From contig CAZGEW010000024.1 of assembly GCA_964524225.1 (NCBI GenBank), forward strand, positions 1 through 18,328: a stretch of DNA of 18,328 bases. Reading direction: 5' to 3'. The notes under the pieces are model-generated. The model was not told where the DNA came from and made no database searches. It was given only the letters and a program-made list of their open reading frames with translations. Below, one piece after another: positions 15,027 through 18,328 of the stretch (positions are counted from its first letter, which is position 1; the number at the start of each line of letters is the position of its first letter). Made by a program: the position numbers and the translations under genes. The stretch is from GCA-2688775 sp964524225 (lineage in GTDB: Archaea; Nanobdellota; Nanobdellia; Woesearchaeales; GW2011-AR4).

Positions 15027-15173
15027 TTGGTGCAAAAAACAAAACTAAACCCTATGGAATATGGCTTGCGAGTCCGCGAAAATCGCGGACAAGTCGAGGA
15101 ATTTGAAGATTTCCTTCAAAATTTGTTAGTAGTAGACTTTAATAATCGCGGAGAAGAATCACAATACAAATAA
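15027..15173 (+). CDS. 48-aa small protein with strong Shine-Dalgarno
   Basis: The perfect AGGAGGTG (15013-15020) complements the archaeal 16S 3' end and is the best ribosome-binding site in the window. It sits eight bases before a TTG (15027) and eleven before a GTG (15030); I chose the TTG by spacing. The peptide is charged and helical (LNPMEYGLRVRENRG, then QVEEFEDFLQNLLVVDFNNRG) and ends at TAA 15171-15173. A perfect 7-base hairpin (GTCCGCG/CGCGGAC) lies inside the coding sequence. I do not recognise the protein. It may share a transcript with the preceding 22-aa ORF. Confidence 0.6.
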   Translation: MVQKTKLNPMEYGLRVRENRGQVEEFEDFLQNLLVVDFNNRGEESQYK

Positions 15174-15190
15174 AATGGCTAAACATACAT

Positions 15191-15198
15191 ATTTAAAT
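15191..15198 (+). promoter_or_regulatory. Promoter of the cysteine-rich leader ORF
   Basis: ATTTAAAT (within ATTTAAATAC) is centred near 15195, so the predicted transcript start is about 15221-15223, the ATG of the Cys-rich micro-ORF. An in-frame ATG at 15205 is too close to the TATA to be on the mRNA. Confidence 0.6.
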
Positions 15199-15222
15199 AC
15201 TAAAATGTTTTCCCTTAATGTC

Positions 15223-15282
15223 ATGATTAGGCAAGATTATTATAGATGTGATTGTTGTTGCTGTGAATTCTCATTGGTTTAA
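15223..15282 (+). CDS. Cys-rich 19-aa leader peptide, candidate cysteine attenuator upstream of cysE-cysS
   Basis: The whole peptide is MIRQDYYRCDCCCCEFSLV, with five Cys in six residues and four in a row (TGT TGT TGC TGT). It begins at a predicted leaderless start 28 bases from a good TATA box. About 17 bases after its stop lie mutually exclusive hairpins (15299-15378). The biosynthetic genes that follow on this strand are cysE and cysS, the enzyme that makes the cysteine precursor and the enzyme that charges tRNA-Cys. Poly-Cys small ORFs are known to sense cysteine by ribosome stalling in mycobacteria; a comparable archaeal device would be new to me. The weak point is the homing endonuclease gene lying between the leader and cysE. 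Confidence 0.6.
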   Translation: MIRQDYYRCDCCCCEFSLV

Positions 15283-15298
15283 TTAGTTACACACCTTC

Positions 15299-15378
15299 TT
15301 TCAAAAATTTCTTTATACGCTTTGAAATTTAAGGTTCAACGCAAATTAAATTTATCTTAAAATGTTGAACTTAAATTT
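15299..15378 (+). promoter_or_regulatory. Alternative hairpins downstream of the Cys leader
   Basis: Segment 1 (15299-15311, containing TTTCAAA and AAATTTC) pairs with segment 2 (TTTGAAATTT, 15321-15330). Segment 2 extended (AAATTTAAGGTTCAAC, 15325-15340) pairs instead with segment 3 (GTTGAACTTAAATTT, 15364-15378) with a single bulged G. The two pairings share bases and exclude each other. Segment 3 includes the G of the first possible ATG of the homing endonuclease (15362-15364), so the 2:3 form would hide that start. A stalled ribosome at the Cys codons (15247-15264) is about 35 bases from segment 1. Confidence 0.5.
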
Positions 15379-16126
15379 TAACAAAGTTAGTAAAGGAAAG
15401 ATTAATAAATGCGGTGGTTTAGTAAACGTTATGCACAATGAGAATTGGAATAAACTGCTTGGTAGTCCAGAACTATCAAGAATAATTGCAGACATTAATG
15501 GTGATGGACATTTACAATTGCAAGATTGGAGAGGTTTAGTATCATTTTACTCCAAAAATAAGGAAGAAATTGATGTATTTTGGAAAAAATTCAAAGCATT
15601 TTTTGGAATTGAAGGCAGAGTTTATGTTGACAACCGACAAAATAAAAGATACAAATTGTTTTTCATATCAAAATTATTAGCACAATTTTTGAATGAAGCA
15701 GGTGCTGTAAAAGGAAACAAAACTAATCAATCATTTTTTGTTCCAAAATGGATCATAAAAGGTGATAAAGAAATCAGAAGAGCTTATTTGAAGGGGATAT
15801 TTGCTACTGAAGGTTATATTTATTCAACGAGAATAAACAATGTTAAAACAAGGTGGAGAATTGGTTTAGAACAATATAAGATTGAAATGCTTAAAGATGA
15901 AGGTAAAAAGTATATGGAAGAAATAAGAACTATGCTTAAGGAATTTGGAATAAAATCATCGCCTGTAAGATTTAATGGTTTTACCTTAAGAAAAGACGGA
16001 ACAAAATCATTAGGAATGAGGTTCGATATAGAACAAAAATATTTCAAAAACTTTTATAATGAGGTGGGATTCGACAACCAAGAAAAAACCAATATACTAA
16101 TTAGTGCTATGCGAGGGCAAAAATAG
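15362..16126 (+). CDS. LAGLIDADG homing endonuclease, free-standing
   Basis: 254 aa with two LAGLIDADG helices: LSRIIADINGDGHLQL (about 38-53, catalytic Asp48) and RAYLKGIFATEGYIY (about 140-154, catalytic Glu150). Each is followed by the expected beta-rich DNA-contact region, so it is a single-chain, pseudo-dimeric meganuclease with both acidic residues intact. The start could be the ATG at 15362 or, more probably by similarity to the family, the ATG at 15431 (MHNENWNKLLGSPELS), leaving 15362-15430 as leader. There is no intein-type or rRNA context. It lies between the Cys leader and cysE, with matching 13-base inverted repeats on either side (15377-15389 and 16328-16340). It probably entered as a mobile gene. 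Confidence 0.88.
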   Translation: MLNLNFNKVSKGKINKCGGLVNVMHNENWNKLLGSPELSRIIADINGDGHLQLQDWRGLVSFYSKNKEEIDVFWKKFKAFFGIEGRVYVDNRQNKRYKLFFISKLLAQFLNEAGAVKGNKTNQSFFVPKWIIKGDKEIRRAYLKGIFATEGYIYSTRINNVKTRWRIGLEQYKIEMLKDEGKKYMEEIRTMLKEFGIKSSPVRFNGFTLRKDGTKSLGMRFDIEQKYFKNFYNEVGFDNQEKTNILISAMRGQK

Positions 16127-16314
16127 TGGGCAATTAAACTTGTCCGCTTTGCGAGGGTTTTTAGTTCAAAACAAAACCTTAAAGCCAAGCGGCTAAGGCG
16201 AGCGATTCATCTTGCAAGATGAACTCGATGCTGCAAAGCAGCTTTATGAGCCAAAAAATTTGGCAATGAAGTGTTGCGCAATGCCCGCTTATTCAAGGGT
16301 TCGAGCAAAAAATC
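16127..16314. other. Hairpin-rich spacer between homing endonuclease and cysE
   Basis: No gene is seen. Several stems follow one another. CCTT-aa-AGCC/GGCTAAGG (16180-16201) has an AAGC loop. The perfect 18-base palindrome TTCATCTTGCAAGATGAA (16207-16224) is enclosed by CGAG/CTCG. GCTGC-AAA-GCAGC (16230-16242) comes last. GC content is higher here than in the flanks. It looks like a structured transcript segment or a decayed insertion. Confidence 0.5.
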
Positions 16315-16351
16315 AAAAATTTCAATTTAACTTTGTTAAATTGAAATTTTT
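16315..16351 (+). terminator. Perfect 17-base hairpin with T tail upstream of cysE
   Basis: AAAAATTTCAATTTAAC and GTTAAATTGAAATTTTT pair perfectly around a TTT loop and are followed by a further T-rich run. It ends about 50 bases before the cysE ATG, so it would stop transcripts from the leader or homing endonuclease unless overridden. Its loop-side sequence repeats the AACAAAGTTA motif found at 15380-15389 and in the cysS insert. Confidence 0.6.
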
Positions 16352-16404
16352 TTATTTTTAGAAATTCCCTTCCCTCGCTTATTATATTAAGTTACTCACA
16401 TAGA

Positions 16405-17040
16405 ATGTTTCAAACATTAAAAATAGCGTACAAGAAAGATCCAGCACTAAGAAAAGGTATTAATTTTCTAGAAGTATTTTTGTACCAAGGTGTTCACGCA
16501 ATATGGTTGCATAGAATTGCACATCTTCTCTATAAATTAAGAATACCATTAATTCCTCGGTTAATCTCTCAATTTAGTAGGTTCATTACAGGAATTGAGA
16601 TTCATCCAGGCGCTAAAATAGGTAAAAGATTTTTCATAGACCACGGAGCAGGCATTGTAATAGGTGAAACTACAGAAATAGGTGATGATGTGATGATGTA
16701 TCAAGATGTAACATTAGGTGGTCATGGATGGTGGGTTGATAAGAAAGGACAAAAAAGACATCCAACAATAGGCAATAATGTAATTCTTGGTGTAGGGTGC
16801 AAAATTCTTGGGCCAGTAAAAATAGGTGACAACAGCAAGATTGGTGCAGGAGCAATTGTTATTGATGACGTACCATCTAATTCAACCGTTGTTGCAGAGC
16901 TTGGAAAATACATTGTTAAAGATGGTAAAAAGGTTAAATTAAAAGATATTGAAAGAGTTGAGGTTCCAAAGGAAGAATGGTTTGAGCTCAAGAGAAAAGT
17001 TTTATTAATGGAGGAAAGAAACAATAAGCAATGGCATTGA
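16405..17040 (+). CDS. cysE: Serine O-acetyltransferase
   Basis: 211 aa. Left-handed beta-helix acyltransferase: an N-terminal helical part (YQGVHAIWLHRIAHLLYKL) is followed by hexapeptide repeats (IHPGAKIGKRFFIDHGAGIVIGET, DVTLGG, RHPTIGNNVILGVGCKILGPVKIG). The catalytic His is H80 in FIDHGAG; Glu65 stands where Asp is usual (GIEIHP). It makes O-acetylserine from serine and acetyl-CoA, the first step to cysteine. The usual C-terminal GVPAxxV stretch is replaced by AELGKYIV, so acetyl-CoA or feedback binding may differ. Its stop overlaps the start of cysS by 10 bases, so the two are translationally coupled. A cysE-cysS pair is a bacterial-type arrangement (gltX-cysE-cysS in Bacillus), suggesting transfer. 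A weak TATA (about 16379-16390) is rather close to the ATG. Confidence 0.92.
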   Translation: MFQTLKIAYKKDPALRKGINFLEVFLYQGVHAIWLHRIAHLLYKLRIPLIPRLISQFSRFITGIEIHPGAKIGKRFFIDHGAGIVIGETTEIGDDVMMYQDVTLGGHGWWVDKKGQKRHPTIGNNVILGVGCKILGPVKIGDNSKIGAGAIVIDDVPSNSTVVAELGKYIVKDGKKVKLKDIERVEVPKEEWFELKRKVLLMEERNNKQWH

Positions 17041-18328
17041 AATTATTTAATACATTAACGAGGAAAAAGGAAGCATTTAAGCCTATAAAGGACAAGATTG
17101 TGGGCATTTATACATGCGGGCCAAACAAAGTTAAGTGGAATGCGAGTGAGCGAGTTCAGAGCGAACTCGCTCACATGTCACTGTAATTTTGGGCATGCCG
17201 TCTATGACTTTGCTCACATTGGCAATTTTAGAGCTTATGTCTGCAGTGATATTCTAAAAAGATATTTGAAGTATAAAGGTTTCAAGGTAAAACATGTGAT
17301 GAACATTACAGATGTTGATGATAAGACAATAAAAGGCGCAAATAAAGAGGGCATTTCTTTGAAAGAATACACAACTAAGTATGAAGAGGCTTTTTTTGAA
17401 GATTTAGATACATTAAACATTGACAAGGCAGACATATTTCCAAGAGCGACAGAGCACATAAAAGAAATGGTTGAAATAATAAAAAAGTTACTGAAAAATG
17501 GAGTCGCTTATAAAAGTGAAGATGGAAGCATATATTACAACATTTCAAAATTTAAGGATTATGGTAAACTTTCTCGTACAAAAATAAAATCACTTAAAGA
17601 GGGTGCAAGGGTAAAACAAGATTCTTATGAAAAGGAAGAGGCAAAAGATTTTGCTTTATGGAAAGCTTATGACAAGGAAGATGGTAATGTTTTCTGGGAA
17701 ACTGAAATTGGAAGAGGACGTCCAGGATGGCATATTGAGTGCTCAGCTATGTCTATGAAGTATTTAGGCAAACATTTTGACATTCATGCAGGAGGTGTCG
17801 ATTTAATATTTCCTCATCACGAAAATGAGATAGCTCAAAGTGAAGCATCAACAAATAAGAGATTTGTTAATTATTGGTTACATAATGAGCATCTGCTTGT
17901 AAATGGACAAAAGATGTCAAAATCATTGGGGGATTTTTATACTTTAAGAGATTTGCTTAATAAAAACTATAATCCAAAAGCAATAAGGTACCTTTTATTG
18001 TCAGTTCATTATAGGATTCAATTGAATTTTACTGAAGAAGCACTTAAAGCGGCAGAAAATGCAGTGCAAAGATTAAAAGATTTTGTGGTTAAGCTAAAAG
18101 AAATTATAAAAAAATTCAACAGCAAATCTGTTGAATTTTTTTCTGATAAAAAAGATAAGAAAAAAATTTCAACAAAATTGAAATTTTTTCGTAATAAATT
18201 CGAGGAAGCTATGGATAAAGATTTAAATATTAGTGTTGCATTGTCTTATATTTTTGAATTTGTAAAAGATATTAACACATTAATGATGGAAAATAAGATT
18301 GGAAAAGGCGATGCAAAAAAAATAATAA
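17031..18328 (+). CDS. cysS: Cysteinyl-tRNA synthetase, interrupted in the CGPTVYD motif and cut by the window end
   Basis: The ATG at 17031-17033 opens MALKLFNTLTRKKEAFKPI and reaches YTCGP (Cys29 is the first zinc ligand). The frame is then broken by an insert (about 17125-17197) with an in-frame TAA at 17184-17186 and a length that shifts the frame by one. From 17198 the sequence resumes exactly with (T)VYDFAHIGNFRAY and stays open to the window end. It includes NITDVDDK, the zinc-site ECSAMS and FPHHENE, GRPGWH and the KMSKS loop in GQKMSKSLGDF. The enzyme activates cysteine and charges tRNA-Cys, and is normally essential. The intact downstream 376 codons show that selection acted until very recently or still acts. 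Two perfect AT-rich hairpins lie within the coding region at 18108-18189. The stop codon is outside the window. Confidence 0.9.
17125..17197 (+). other. 73-base foldable insert inside cysS (intron-like, bypass-like or small mobile element)
   Basis: Removing 17125-17197 restores CGP-T-VYDFAHIGN. Shifting the cut by one to a few bases would also restore the frame but change Pro-Thr to Pro-Asn, Pro-Ala or His-Ala. The insert folds on itself. The core is GTGAGCGAGTTC/GAACTCGCTCAC (17146-17157/17163-17174, perfect 12-base stem). Outside it are AGTG/CACT, TTA/TAA and CCAAA/TTTGG, and then the exon-side CATGC/GCATG (17113-17117/17193-17197), with GGG bulged at 17118-17120. GGGC occurs on both sides (17118-17121 and 17191-17194), a possible 4-base duplication. 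The stem is GC-rich, unlike the flanking gene. Confidence 0.75.
18108..18142. repeat. Perfect 15-base hairpin within the cysS coding sequence
   Basis: AAAAAAATTCAACAG and CTGTTGAATTTTTTT pair perfectly around CAAAT. It keeps the reading frame and codes for a Lys/Phe/Ser-rich linker (KKFNSKSVEFFSD) before the anticodon-binding region. Confidence 0.75.
18161..18189. repeat. Second in-frame hairpin within cysS
   Basis: AAAAAATTTCAA and TTGAAATTTTTT pair perfectly (12 bases) around CAAAA, only 18 bases after the first hairpin. The arms resemble those of the intergenic hairpin at 16315-16351 (AAATTTCAA/TTGAAATTT). Confidence 0.7.

Noticed and set aside
16180..16310. tRNA-like stretch (AGCCAAGCGGCTAAGGC like a D-arm, and GGGTTCGA like a T-loop)
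   Set aside because: The segment between does not give a 7-base anticodon loop on a 5-base stem, the bases around GTTCGAG do not form a T-stem, and no acceptor stem pairs the ends.
16127..16404. T-box riboswitch ahead of cysE-cysS
   Set aside because: No T-box consensus (AGGGTGG...ACCGCG type) and no specifier-loop arrangement could be found; the Cys-codon leader is a better candidate.
17113..17197. Canonical bulge-helix-bulge intron in cysS
   Set aside because: CATGC/GCATG, a GGG bulge and a 4-base CCAA/TTGG helix are present, but the second bulge is not three bases with a good inner helix. The cut sites of that motif also do not give CGPTVYD. I keep it only as a relaxed possibility.

Overview
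The window looks like a scaffold from an AT-rich archaeon, most likely a DPANN-type lineage of the Woesearchaeota/Pacearchaeota kind (inference). Supporting signs are an archaeal-type PEP carboxylase, type IV pilins with class III signal peptides, short TATA boxes (TTTAAATA/TTTATATA) centred about 27 bases before many start codons (leaderless genes), and many small membrane proteins without familiar names. A run of 100 Ns at 1750-1849 marks a scaffold join, so sequence on its two sides should not be read as one gene.

Layout. 1-4573 (minus): a partial gene, a small membrane protein, a 5'-truncated alpha/beta-hydrolase copy, a membrane-protein fragment, the gap, and a very large secreted FG-GAP/CARDB/hydrolase protein. 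4639-7056 (minus): a putative operon of a 167-aa soluble protein, a CPLC membrane protein and a Cys-rich secreted protein, preceded by a membrane-anchored winged-helix regulator; a perfect palindrome abuts the operon's TATA box. 7122-8335 (minus): a small winged-helix-like protein and endonuclease III. 8336-8610: nested inverted repeats. 8611-10351 (plus): three paralogous four-helix membrane proteins. 10352-10699: a palindrome-rich, MITE-like stretch. 10700-11877 (minus): two coiled-coil proteins. 12021-13493 (plus): PEP carboxylase. 13589-14786 (minus): two almost identical tandem pilins.

14880-18328 (plus) is the most unusual part. It holds two leaderless micro-ORFs, a 48-aa small gene with a strong Shine-Dalgarno, a LAGLIDADG homing endonuclease, cysE (serine acetyltransferase) and cysS (cysteinyl-tRNA synthetase, running off the window). 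The second micro-ORF encodes MIRQDYYRCDCCCCEFSLV and is followed by mutually exclusive hairpins. It looks like a cysteine-sensing leader for the cysE-cysS unit, with the homing endonuclease now lying between leader and operon. cysS is itself interrupted by a foldable insert of about 73 bases inside its universally conserved CGPTVYD motif. The insert brings a stop and a frameshift, yet the rest of the gene is perfectly preserved. An RNA-level removal, a translational bypass, a very recent insertion or an assembly variant must explain it.
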